From Schaalia odontolytica (GTDB lineage: Bacteria > Actinomycetota > Actinomycetes > Actinomycetales > Actinomycetaceae): a stretch of 64,000 nt of DNA. This document shows positions 48,435 through 56,546 of this stretch, one piece after another. The notes beneath the pieces are model-generated. The model was not told the DNA's origin and did no database searches. It saw only the letters and a list, made by a program, of their open reading frames with translations. The stretch lies in the NCBI RefSeq assembly GCF_031191545.1, contig NZ_CP133472.1, forward strand, positions 1,116,001 through 1,180,000, given 5' to 3'. Within the stretch, counting starts at the first letter, position 1. Each line of letters starts with the position of its first letter. The translations under genes were made by a program, and so were the position numbers.

Positions 48435-48872
48435 GTGGCCGACGTTGGTTTCGATTCCGATAAGCACGCCCAGACGCGTGACGATATGAAGCGGGGGGGG
48501 GAATCCCTGGGAGACTCGTCGAAGGCGCTAGAGCAACTCATTGACGCGCAAGATCCGGCGTACTGGTCCGACGAAGGAGGATTTCAGGCGATGCGCACCG
48601 CAATTGTCGCGTGCATGAAGACCGAGCATCGCCTCATCACTGGCCAGCAGACGCGCTTCTCGAAATTCGACAGAGACGTCGAGCACGCGGCCGAGGCATT
48701 TGAAGCTGCGGAAACCGCGAACGCGGATGAACTCGCCGCAATCTTGGCAGCCTTGGAGCGGGGCGAGGCTGTGGGCGCAGCGACATCCGGTTCCTCTACT
48801 GCCGGTTCTGGTGGATCTGGCAATACTGGCGCGGGAACCGCGCCCACCCAAAACAAGCCGTCGGAAATCTGA
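48435..48872 (+). CDS. WXG100-like small protein, candidate type VII substrate
   Basis: A 145-residue, mostly helical, acidic protein without a signal peptide. The helical hairpin is suggested by MKRGGESLGDSSKALEQLI - AYWSDEGGFQAM - FDRDVEHAAEAFEAAETANADELA; the turn has Trp and Gly spaced like a WXG motif. The C-terminal 30 residues are a Gly/Ser/Thr tail. The GTG start at 48435 has GGGAGG six bases before it. Two genes downstream is a mycosin-like protease, typical of ESX loci. Family membership is inferred from shape and context. Confidence 0.6.
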   Translation: MADVGFDSDKHAQTRDDMKRGGESLGDSSKALEQLIDAQDPAYWSDEGGFQAMRTAIVACMKTEHRLITGQQTRFSKFDRDVEHAAEAFEAAETANADELAAILAALERGEAVGAATSGSSTAGSGGSGNTGAGTAPTQNKPSEI

Positions 48873-48890
48873 GCGCGAGGAGCACGAATT

Positions 48891-50405
48891 ATGGTTGAGA
48901 GCCCGATGTACGAGCGCCTCATGCGGCTGGTCGCCGCGATCGAGAAAGCCTCCGAACTGGACGCCTGGGACGACCAGCACAACAAGGTGGTGTGCGGCCT
49001 GAACGAGGCTAACAACTCCACGTACCACATGCGCACCAATCAGGGATTTACCGGTGAGACCGGCCAGCAAATCGACGACTGGACCGGTCGGGCAATGAAG
49101 CAGGTGCAGGCCATCAAGGATGGTCACAACACGGCGATGGAGTACTACGTCGAGGCTCGACGTACGATGAAGCAGGTGCGGGAGGAAGCGATGCAGCTGT
49201 CACCCACGCTGATTGACTCGAGACTCGAGGCACTCGCAGACGCCGCGCACGTCGTGATTCCGGTCGCACCAGTCATCGGGCCCTTGGGGCTGCTCATTAA
49301 TGCTATCGCCGCCAAGGGTGAAGCATACGTCCAGGGCCTCGTGGAACAGGCGAACAACCAGCGCGAGGTTTCCGCGACCGATATCCTGCAGCGCGCAAAC
49401 GACACGATGCAGGGCCTTGCGGATGGGACGAATGCGCAGCGTACTGACATGGAACAGCGGGTGTTTGAGTGGGGTGAGTACTCCGGACCAACTCCGGGTC
49501 CTTCGAGTGGTAGCGTGCGCCGTGATATCGAGCGCGGGTATTTGAACACCTCCGTTCACGAGGCGGGCGTCTATCCGGGTAACCGCGACACCGACTACGG
49601 CCGATCTGACCTCCGAGGATCCGGTTCGGGGCTGTACCCGGGAGGCTACGACGAGGGTGGTCCGATCAGCGACCGCGTCATGTCCTCTCCCCGCGTTCCC
49701 GATCGTTTTGCAGACGAGGGAGAGTTGGGCTCGCGCCTAAACCCCATCTCCGATCCTCAGGACTTGATGGACATCGATCTGCTGCATACGCGAGTCAACG
49801 GCGATCGGCACCGGAACGGGGTCATCGGTGGTTACACCCCGGCTCCCCCGGCTGATCGATACCACCCGCTGTGGAATGTCAACGGAGGTCCGGGGAGTGA
49901 GTCCGCGTTGGCCGGTCGGCTCGGCGGCGCGGGTGTGCTGGGTGCGGGAGCGTTGGGCGTCCGCGGCGCGGCCCGCATGGGTGGGGGTCTTCACTCCTCT
50001 TCGGCGAGTGCGCTCGGTCGTGGTGCGACCACGGGCATGTCGGCGCTGCGCGCGGGAACGTACTCGGGTTCCGGATACGGGACCTACAAGCCGCCGTCTC
50101 CGGTTGGCGCCGCATCGGGCACCTCCGGTATGACTGGTACGCGAGGGACGGGGTTGGGGACCACGGTTGCCGGGAGGACCGGCGCCCAGGGCGGTGGCTT
50201 CATGGGCGGCGGTGCGGGAGCGGGCTCCGGTGCTGGAAATGACGATAAGAAAGCTCGGCGGCGTAAGTACACGCCGTTCCGTGTGGATGACGACGATGAG
50301 TTGCCGAAGGGCTACGTGAATCCGATGTCGCAGATGTACGGGACGGACAAGGATATTACGCCTGCACCGCGTCGGGACGACGGTTGGGATCCGCGCCAAT
50401 GGTGA
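48891..50405 (+). CDS. Large helical N-domain/Gly-rich protein, candidate type VII substrate
   Basis: A 504-residue protein without signal peptide. The first ~200 residues are helical, with YHMRTNQGFTGETGQQIDDW and EYYVEARRTMKQVREEAM, in the style of a PPE/LXG N-domain. The rest is Gly/Ser/Arg/Tyr-rich and low in complexity, then a short charged end with DDDDELPKGYV and the terminus GWDPRQW. GAGGAG precedes the ATG. It overlaps the protease gene, so it is probably exported together with the small partner and processed by that protease (inference). Confidence 0.6.
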   Translation: MVESPMYERLMRLVAAIEKASELDAWDDQHNKVVCGLNEANNSTYHMRTNQGFTGETGQQIDDWTGRAMKQVQAIKDGHNTAMEYYVEARRTMKQVREEAMQLSPTLIDSRLEALADAAHVVIPVAPVIGPLGLLINAIAAKGEAYVQGLVEQANNQREVSATDILQRANDTMQGLADGTNAQRTDMEQRVFEWGEYSGPTPGPSSGSVRRDIERGYLNTSVHEAGVYPGNRDTDYGRSDLRGSGSGLYPGGYDEGGPISDRVMSSPRVPDRFADEGELGSRLNPISDPQDLMDIDLLHTRVNGDRHRNGVIGGYTPAPPADRYHPLWNVNGGPGSESALAGRLGGAGVLGAGALGVRGAARMGGGLHSSSASALGRGATTGMSALRAGTYSGSGYGTYKPPSPVGAASGTSGMTGTRGTGLGTTVAGRTGAQGGGFMGGGAGAGSGAGNDDKKARRRKYTPFRVDDDDELPKGYVNPMSQMYGTDKDITPAPRRDDGWDPRQW

Positions 50406-51598
50406 GGGAAACGAAGAATAGCCGCTCGCGCGTAAGGAGCGGCATCGCGGTGGTAGCCGTTGGCGCGCTCGCGGCAGGCATCGTGTCGATTCCCGCTGCG
50501 CCCGCGCATGCGGCCGACACGATCACAGCAGCCGATCAGTCGTATTTCTCGTACTACGGCTTGGATCGTGCGCGCGCGAAGGGCTACACGGGCAAGGGCG
50601 TGACGATCGCGATGATCGATGGCAAGGTGGACACCTCCGTTCCCGAGCTTGCGGGCGCGGATATCAGGGTGACGATTCCGTGCATGATCAACACATCGTC
50701 CAAATCGAATAGACACGGTACAGGTGTCGCTTCGATCCTCGTGGCACCAGGGTACGGTGTTGCGCCGGATGCAACACTTCTCGCCTATCAGATGAGCCTC
50801 GGGGCAAATGGGGATGTGTTTGGAAATGACTGTGTAGAAAGCCGTGGTGCTACGCGAATAACAGAGGAGTGGCTCTTTAATCAGGCGATGAACGATGACG
50901 CCCAGGTCATTAACTACTCCGCTTCCAGTGGAGATGTCGATAATCGGGTGAAGTGGGCTGTTGCTCGTGCGATTTTGAGCGGTGTGATTATTGTAGCTTC
51001 TGCGGGTAATGATGGCAATGATAACGACGCTGAGTCATTGTCCAAATGGTCCGGTGTTGTGGGCGTCAGTGCCATCAGTGTGGACGACAAACGACAGGAC
51101 TATTCATCCTGGGGGCAGGGCGTGGTGACAGCCTCGATCGGTGGTCCTGTACTGTTTCGTAATCTGGAGACAGGTGCTAACGATGAAGCCTATGGGACGT
51201 CAGTTTCAGCTCCCGTGGTGACCGGTGTGCTGGCCTTGGCGAAGCAGCGGTGGCCTGAGGCGACCAGTAACCAGCTGCTGCAGCTGTTGGTGAAGACGGG
51301 GTTGAATCCGGACCATGGGTGGAATCAGTACACCGGGTTTGGTGCGATCGATCCGGGCGCGATCCTGAATACGGATCCGTTGCAGTTCCCTGATGAGAAT
51401 CCGTTGATGGAGAAGCAGGGCGGGTCGAGTCCGACGCTGGAGGAGGTCCAGCAGTATGCGGATGGTGTCGTGGATCCCACGGATATCGTGAACGATAATT
51501 CGTACACGTATCGTGGCTTGGATGAGTCGATGCTGGAGGATAGCTTGAACGTCTCCCCGACGCACCTGGGTACGAGCCCGCGGTACCATAAGAAGTGA
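50399..51598 (+). CDS. Mycosin-like S8 serine protease
   Basis: A 399-residue exported subtilase. The signal peptide (RSGIAVVAVGALAAGIVSIPAAPAHA) is followed by the catalytic triad: Asp in IAMIDGKVD (about 74), His in NRHGTGVAS (about 106) and Ser in YGTSVSAPVV (about 268), with the oxyanion Asn in SAGNDG. The layout matches mycosins of ESX systems, but the usual C-terminal membrane helix is absent; there is a 70-residue polar tail instead, so it is probably a free secreted enzyme. The start overlaps the preceding stop (ATG 50399 or GTG 50402). Confidence 0.85.
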   Translation: MVRETKNSRSRVRSGIAVVAVGALAAGIVSIPAAPAHAADTITAADQSYFSYYGLDRARAKGYTGKGVTIAMIDGKVDTSVPELAGADIRVTIPCMINTSSKSNRHGTGVASILVAPGYGVAPDATLLAYQMSLGANGDVFGNDCVESRGATRITEEWLFNQAMNDDAQVINYSASSGDVDNRVKWAVARAILSGVIIVASAGNDGNDNDAESLSKWSGVVGVSAISVDDKRQDYSSWGQGVVTASIGGPVLFRNLETGANDEAYGTSVSAPVVTGVLALAKQRWPEATSNQLLQLLVKTGLNPDHGWNQYTGFGAIDPGAILNTDPLQFPDENPLMEKQGGSSPTLEEVQQYADGVVDPTDIVNDNSYTYRGLDESMLEDSLNVSPTHLGTSPRYHKK

Positions 51599-51641
51599 CT
51601 CGGAGTCCTGCTCGATGTTGATCGGCGGCCTCCCTGGTGAT

Positions 51642-51657
51642 TGTTTCACGTGAAACA
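51642..51657. promoter_or_regulatory. parS: parS site 6
   Basis: Perfect TGTTTCACGTGAAACA, about 17 kb from parB. Its right half is part of the direct repeat at 51652. Confidence 0.95.
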
Positions 51658-51722
51658 TCGATGCCGAGGCCCCAGCCCACGATGGTGGGCTGGGACCTCG
51701 GTGTGTTCAATCTGGTCGTGTG
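51652..51722. repeat. Direct repeat 1 with terminator hairpin
   Basis: A 71-base unit nearly identical to 53521-53591. It contains a 17-base stem (CCGAGGCCCCAGCCCAC at 51664, one mismatch) that serves as terminator for the protease gene. Confidence 0.85.
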
Positions 51723-51815
51723 TGAGCGCTGACGCCGTATTGCGACGCTTGGCCCGGCTCCGGCCTCGTGCTCATAAAGTCTCTCTATGACGCTGTCTGC
51801 CTTGTCTATGAGCCT

Positions 51816-51910
51816 CTATGAGATAGATCAAGGGTTCTATGAGATAGAAATGGGCTTCTATGACATAGAAGTGGGGTTCTATGAGATAGATAGGCAGCTC
51901 TATGAGATAG
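51816..51910 (+). promoter_or_regulatory. Five palindromic operators phased at 21 bp
   Basis: The 11-bp palindrome CTATGAGATAG occurs at 51816, 51837, 51858 (one base changed, CTATGACATAG), 51879 and 51900, exactly 21 bp apart, so all face the same side of the helix. The last ends ten bases before the AlbA_2 gene start codon and occupies the ribosome-binding region. It is probably an operator array for that gene. Confidence 0.85.
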
Positions 51911-51920
51911 GATTGGGACT

Positions 51921-53390
51921 ATGATCAAGAGTCTTGATGATCTGCTGGGAGCTTTGGCGGTACTCGAGCTGCGTGGCGGGGATACTACTTCGATCGAAGC
52001 GAAAACATTCTCCGAGTATTCGTCAGCACAGATGGGGCCGACGATGTGTGCCTTCGCGAACATGCCCGAAGGGGGAGTAGTCCTGATGGGCGTGTCGGAG
52101 CGGGATGGTATCAACGTCGTCGGCGTCGATGACGTCAACAGCCTTTTACAGAGCGCAGCTAGCCAGGCGCGGAATGGTTTCAGTCCGTCGATCAGGGTAG
52201 ATCTACGTGCCTTTGATCTGGATGGCAAAACAGTCGGAGTCGTCAACGTCGAGGGCGCTGACGTGAATGAAAAGCCCGTACGTTGGTTGAAGGATAAGAA
52301 AGCGTATCTGCGTCAGTACGACGGCGACTATCAGATGTCGCCGTCGGAGGAACAGATGCTTCTCTTGCGCCATTGTCGTCCAAACTCCGATGCTCAGGCT
52401 GTGCCTGGTAGTTCTCTTCGGGACCTTGACTCGGAACTGGTCAACCGGTATCTCGCGTCTGTTCGCGAGACGACCCCACGCCTCGTCAATGACAGTGACG
52501 AAGCGGTCCTCTTCTTCACCGGCGTCGTTGCGGACCGCGAGAGTGGAGAGTTGTCGACCGCCGGACTGTACGCGTTGGGTGAGTATCCGCAGCGTCTTCT
52601 TCCCCACCTGACCGTCACGGCTGCGGTCGAAGGCACAGATGATGTGCGCGCTGTCAATCGTCGTGATTTTACAGGGGCGCTGCCGGTCATCTTGGATGAT
52701 GTGTTGGACTGGGTTGCCCAGAACGTGGAGTCACGACAGGTTGTGACACGTGATGGGCATGGTCTGACGGATTACGCGGTGCCCCTGCTGGCGGCGCGCG
52801 AGGTCATCGCGAATGCGCTGGTGCACCGTGATCTTTCCGAGGCCTCGCGGGGGAAGGGTATTGATCTGAGGATCACCCGAGATGGCTTTCGCCTAACGAA
52901 TCCTGGTGGGCTGTGGGGAATCACGGTTGACCGGCTCGGTTTCGGTGATCATCCCGCGGTGAACGAGCATCTGTATCAGATCTGCCGCAACGTCGAAGGT
53001 CGTAGTGGACGCGTCATCGAGGCGATGGGGACGGGAATTCGAGAGGTTCGTCGGGCGTTACAGGATGCTGGGATGGCGGAGCCTCTTTTCTTTGATAATG
53101 GAGTTAGTTTTACGGTTCGTTTCCCGAACTCGGCATTGATTCCTGACGGTGACCTGGCGTGGATTGGCAGGCTTGGACGGCAAGTGGCGGCCGGTCTGAA
53201 TCGGTGCCAGAAGGAGGCTTTGGTCGATATGCGTCACGGCCGGACCTGGAGCAATGGGGAATATAGGGAGCACTTTGGTGTGACCGCTGAAGAGGCGCGC
53301 GCGGATCTGCGGGATCTTGTGTCACGAGGTCTGGTGACATCCACGGGTCAGCGGCGCTGGGTGCGTTACGAGCTTGCGGGGAAACGCTGA
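51921..53390 (+). CDS. AlbA_2/Schlafen-type DNA-binding protein with HATPase and winged helix
   Basis: A 489-residue soluble protein. The N-terminal AlbA_2 domain is visible as TSIEAKTFSEYSSAQMG, MCAFANMPEGGVVLMGVSE and KAYLRQYDGDYQMSPSE (residues 22-145). A middle HATPase_c_4-like domain has ARREVIANALVHRDL-type sequence (AAREVIANALVHRDL) and TNPGGLWGITVD. A C-terminal winged helix reads NGEYREHFGVTAEEARADLRDLVSRGLV. Such proteins are called ATP-binding or transcriptional regulators, and some act in phage defence. The operator array at its start suggests autoregulation. The ATG at 51921 has a poor Shine-Dalgarno. The gene and its operators are bracketed by the 71-bp direct repeat. Confidence 0.82.
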   Translation: MIKSLDDLLGALAVLELRGGDTTSIEAKTFSEYSSAQMGPTMCAFANMPEGGVVLMGVSERDGINVVGVDDVNSLLQSAASQARNGFSPSIRVDLRAFDLDGKTVGVVNVEGADVNEKPVRWLKDKKAYLRQYDGDYQMSPSEEQMLLLRHCRPNSDAQAVPGSSLRDLDSELVNRYLASVRETTPRLVNDSDEAVLFFTGVVADRESGELSTAGLYALGEYPQRLLPHLTVTAAVEGTDDVRAVNRRDFTGALPVILDDVLDWVAQNVESRQVVTRDGHGLTDYAVPLLAAREVIANALVHRDLSEASRGKGIDLRITRDGFRLTNPGGLWGITVDRLGFGDHPAVNEHLYQICRNVEGRSGRVIEAMGTGIREVRRALQDAGMAEPLFFDNGVSFTVRFPNSALIPDGDLAWIGRLGRQVAAGLNRCQKEALVDMRHGRTWSNGEYREHFGVTAEEARADLRDLVSRGLVTSTGQRRWVRYELAGKR

Positions 53391-53520
53391 TCATTACGTA
53401 GCGCTGTCCCGGTTGCCTGCGGGCGACCGGGACAGCAGCGGTGATGATGTGGGGGAGTGTTCCTCTGGCGGATGGTCGTCTCATCGGCGGTATGGCGTGG
53501 CGATGGGAAACGCTCTATGC

Positions 53521-53591
53521 GAAACATCGATGCTGAGGCCCCAGCCCACGGTGGTGGGCTGGGGCCTCAGTGTGTTGAACTTGGTTGTGTG
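53521..53591. repeat. Direct repeat 2 with terminator hairpin
   Basis: Second copy of the unit at 51652. The hairpin here is a perfect 17 bp (CTGAGGCCCCAGCCCAC at 53533); compared with copy 1 a C-G pair has become T-A, keeping the stem. The parS half is degraded. It ends the AlbA_2 transcript. Confidence 0.85.
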
Positions 53592-53702
53592 AGAGAACTG
53601 CGTGATGCCTCGTGGGGCCTCCTTGCCGAGAGCAATGCGAGTCGTTAGAACTATCGCTGTCGGAGAGAACCTTCGAGGGAGACGCCCGCTTCTGTTGGCG
53701 TT

Positions 53703-54401
53703 CTATTCCTTATGCGTCCAGAAGTGTTTGACGACCCATGTATCTCCGTCAGCTACAAGCAGCATGGTGCCTTCGTAATGGTCGACAGCTTCATCACTCT
53801 TCGAAGAAAAGGAGATGGTGGAGTAGTCAGGTTTAGTTGCGTCATTGTCTTTGCGAATAGCGGTTCCACTCAACTCGGAGTAGTCGAATGTAATGCACGT
53901 TCCGCTAATGTGATCTGGCGTAGATGTGCAGTCCCATATCTCTTTCGTCATAAGGTACTTGATTGTTATCGGTCGCGTGACAATTCGATCTGCATGAAGT
54001 GCCTGCACGTCGTTATTCACTCTGGTGCAGTAATCGTCGTTCTGGCATACCTTCATGAAATCATCTGTGTCTCCGGTATTGAATGCATATGCCCATAGGT
54101 CGATGTACCACTGTGATGTCGCTTGGGCGCCAATTTGTCCACCTGCGTAGAGGTGTGTCGGGGGAGTGGGCTTCGGGACGTCAACGGGCGTTGGTTCTGC
54201 GGATTGAGGGGTGTCTGCCGATTGGGAGCCAGATTGTGCGGTGATGTCAGACTGGGGCGACTGTGCTCCGGACTGAAGCTCGGCGTCCGCGTGGGCGCGA
54301 GCGTCGAACGCGTGAAACCCCAGGAACGACGCGCCGATGATGACAACAGCGGCAATGGCGGCACCGATCCACTGGCCGAGGTTGGAGGGTTTGGTGGTCA
54401 T
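53703..54401 (-). CDS. DUF6318-like exported protein
   Basis: A 232-residue protein with an N-terminal membrane anchor or signal (WIGAAIAAVVIIGASFLGFHAF), a Gln/Ser/Pro linker (about 40-85) and a C-terminal domain with ATSQWYIDLWAYAFNTGDTDDF, a pair of Cys (CQNDDYC) and SFSSKSDEAVDHYEG. The ...YAFNTGDT... segment matches the DUF6318 family (SnoaL/NTF2-like) of Actinomyces relatives. The role is unknown. Last gene of a three-gene minus-strand operon. Confidence 0.65.
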   Translation of the reverse strand: MTTKPSNLGQWIGAAIAAVVIIGASFLGFHAFDARAHADAELQSGAQSPQSDITAQSGSQSADTPQSAEPTPVDVPKPTPPTHLYAGGQIGAQATSQWYIDLWAYAFNTGDTDDFMKVCQNDDYCTRVNNDVQALHADRIVTRPITIKYLMTKEIWDCTSTPDHISGTCITFDYSELSGTAIRKDNDATKPDYSTISFSSKSDEAVDHYEGTMLLVADGDTWVVKHFWTHKE

Positions 54402-54415
54402 GGTGCATCACTCGT

Positions 54416-55339
54416 TTAGTGTCCTTGGCTTTCTTCCCAGGTGTCGGTGTTACTGATGAGGAGGTGGGAGAGGCGGAATGGGCCTGTTGTCTCCGTGGTA
54501 GTGACCAGGCCGTTGATGGTTTGGGTCTCTCCGGTGAAGGGGTTGGTTGCTGTTCCTGCCCAGGTGGTGGTCAGGGTGATGGTGCGCGTGGCGTTGGGGT
54601 AGGGGCCGTCGAATCGGGAGCGCCAGCCGCCCGGTGGGGTGTAGTAGTGGCGGATGAGGGCGGGGTCGGTGTTGGGGTCCATGCCCTTGCGCCAGGGGGT
54701 GCCCGGTGAGGTGGTGACGAGGTCTGGGGTGTCGTCCCCCCAGCTCCACGTGTAGGAGGTGGCAGTAAATGTCACGGTGACCTCGCGGCCAAACATCGTG
54801 ACTACATGGGTTTGAGTGGGGTGGGTTGCTGCCACGAGTGTGGGGACGTACTTGTTGGTGTAGGACACGTCGGCGGGGCGCTTGTGCAGGCCAGCGCCGT
54901 CGGCGTGGATGGTCGTGGCGGCGTAGTACAAGATGTCGCGCGTGGTGGGCACGTACCCGGTGGGGGCATTGGTGCCCGTGCGGGAGAAGTGTGCGCACAC
55001 GAATGGCTTAGACTCGGTCCCGTCAGGCAGTACCTCGGTGTGAGATGTCGTGCCGTCACACAGATCATCATTGGCGTAAGCCTGCGCCGCAGGACTTACA
55101 TCGGAAGAGTTCGTGAGTCTAGGTACATCGTCGGCTGGTTTGTGATTTCCGAATGGAGGTCCAGGATCAGATTCCTGGTCACCGTACTCTCCATCGATTA
55201 CGGCGTGCCCACCTTCAGCGTGTCCTCCTATCCTTGGGATTGGTTCGTCTCGGGCGGATGCAGCAACGGGTGCCAACACACTGGGGAGAAGAACGACCAG
55301 GAGAATGGCGATGCTGAAATACGCAGACCTATTGCTCAT
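54416..55339 (-). CDS. Exported hypothetical protein with PKD-like segment
   Basis: A 307-residue protein with a signal peptide (SAYFSIAILLVVLLPSVLAPVAASA) and no C-terminal anchor. The body has two Cys (DDLC...FVC), and the segment YTWSWGDDTPDLVTTSPGTP followed by HYYTPPGGW, which resembles a PKD fold (W.WGDG...YA.PG.Y). The C-terminal half is beta-rich (ATRTITLTTTWAGTA). I chose ATG 55339; a GTG at 55345 is possible. It overlaps the end of the upstream DUF6318 gene. No known function. Confidence 0.65.
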   Translation of the reverse strand: MSNRSAYFSIAILLVVLLPSVLAPVAASARDEPIPRIGGHAEGGHAVIDGEYGDQESDPGPPFGNHKPADDVPRLTNSSDVSPAAQAYANDDLCDGTTSHTEVLPDGTESKPFVCAHFSRTGTNAPTGYVPTTRDILYYAATTIHADGAGLHKRPADVSYTNKYVPTLVAATHPTQTHVVTMFGREVTVTFTATSYTWSWGDDTPDLVTTSPGTPWRKGMDPNTDPALIRHYYTPPGGWRSRFDGPYPNATRTITLTTTWAGTATNPFTGETQTINGLVTTTETTGPFRLSHLLISNTDTWEESQGH

Positions 55340-56228
55340 CGTCACTCACAGTCCTTCCTTGCAGTTCTATCCATTTGCCATCTCTCCACGTCATGATGAA
55401 TGTCACTGTGGACTTATATGTTGAGCTAGATTCCTGCAGTCTTGTCTTTGTGCAGGATGCGCCGTCGTGCGTTTCCGTACGGAATTTAACAAGAATGGAT
55501 CCCTCGGGCACATTGTTTCCATTTGCCTCGATTGGCTCGACGCGAAGAACGTATGTGATGCTTGATTCCATCCCGTAACTCCACCCATTGGCATACTGCT
55601 CATTCACATCCGTGATGTAATCTGACGCAAATTTCGACGTTGGGTCTGACATGTCTGCGAGTGGCTCTGTGTCTCCGGTGTTCCACGCGTAGACCAGCAG
55701 TGCGAGGTAGTGCTCCGCCGCTGCCTCGGCTCCGCGTTCTGTGTTTTCTTTGGCGGCTTCGGGTAGTTCGGGTTTGGGGTAGGTCTCTGGCGCATACTCG
55801 GCCGGTCGCACGAGAACGCCGTCGGGGCCGATCTGGTAGCCGCCCGACATGGCGGGCTCACTCGACACTGTGGGCGCGGGTGTGGGTGCCGCTGTGGGGC
55901 CTGTGGTCGCGGCGGTGGGGGTGTGACCCCAGGGGTGCCACCAGCCCTCATTGACGCCGTTGAGGTAGATGGCGAAGAAGCCGCCAATCACCAGTCCCAC
56001 AACTGCGATGCGGATGCCCCAATCAAGCGCGCCTGCACGCATCCAGGAACGAATCCGGGTCCGCGCTCCCCTCGGGCTCGCGTGGGTGGCAGCCCGAGCG
56101 GGCAGCTTACGGTCGAGCGAGGACTGCTCGCGGTTGTGCGAGCGCTGCTCGCGGCCCGACCCCGAGTCACGGACGACTGCGTCGTCTTCCTCGCTGGTGG
56201 GTCGATCGGACAGGGATGAGTTCTCCAT
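55329..56228 (-). CDS. DUF6318 family membrane-anchored protein
   Basis: A 299-residue protein. The cytosolic N-terminus (about 75 residues) is Ser/Arg-rich; one membrane helix follows (IRIAVVGLVIGGFFAIYL). After a Thr/Pro linker comes the DUF6318 domain with YPKPELPEAAKENTERGAEA, AEHYLALLVYAWNTGDTEPL and a C-terminal beta region. ATG 56228 has a GGAGG site nine bases upstream. It is the first gene of the operon and shares its domain with the third, so the operon probably arose partly by duplication. The function is unknown. The gap 56229-56546 shows no gene; a TTGACA at 56494 may belong to the next promoter. Confidence 0.72.
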   Translation of the reverse strand: MENSSLSDRPTSEEDDAVVRDSGSGREQRSHNREQSSLDRKLPARAATHASPRGARTRIRSWMRAGALDWGIRIAVVGLVIGGFFAIYLNGVNEGWWHPWGHTPTAATTGPTAAPTPAPTVSSEPAMSGGYQIGPDGVLVRPAEYAPETYPKPELPEAAKENTERGAEAAAEHYLALLVYAWNTGDTEPLADMSDPTSKFASDYITDVNEQYANGWSYGMESSITYVLRVEPIEANGNNVPEGSILVKFRTETHDGASCTKTRLQESSSTYKSTVTFIMTWRDGKWIELQGRTVSDDEQ

Positions 56229-56546
56229 GGTGCGCCCTCCACGGTGAGATGCGTGGTGGTCCACCCCCGCCGTTGGGGGCGGACCTTTACCTGTCAGGGT
56301 ACGCGCAGAACCGACACGAAACAATAAGAATGCTGCGCAACCATCATGCAACTATTCGCAACACATCTGCACGTATGTGCATCGAGGAGGAAGTCCTCGC
56401 CCTGATCGCGGCTGCCCGCGCGCTGAGCAGCGAGAACAAGGAATCTGGTTTGACGCGTGTACGCAGATGTAGATGGCAAACCTTACTTTCTGCTTGACAG
56501 CTTGGGGCTGTCGATGGTGACAACGATCTATACGAAAGGAAAGACC

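Noticed and set aside
51816-51910. Regularly spaced repeats considered as a CRISPR array
   Set aside because: The units are 11-bp palindromes with 10-bp spacers directly before a start codon; no 25-40 bp repeats or cas genes are present.
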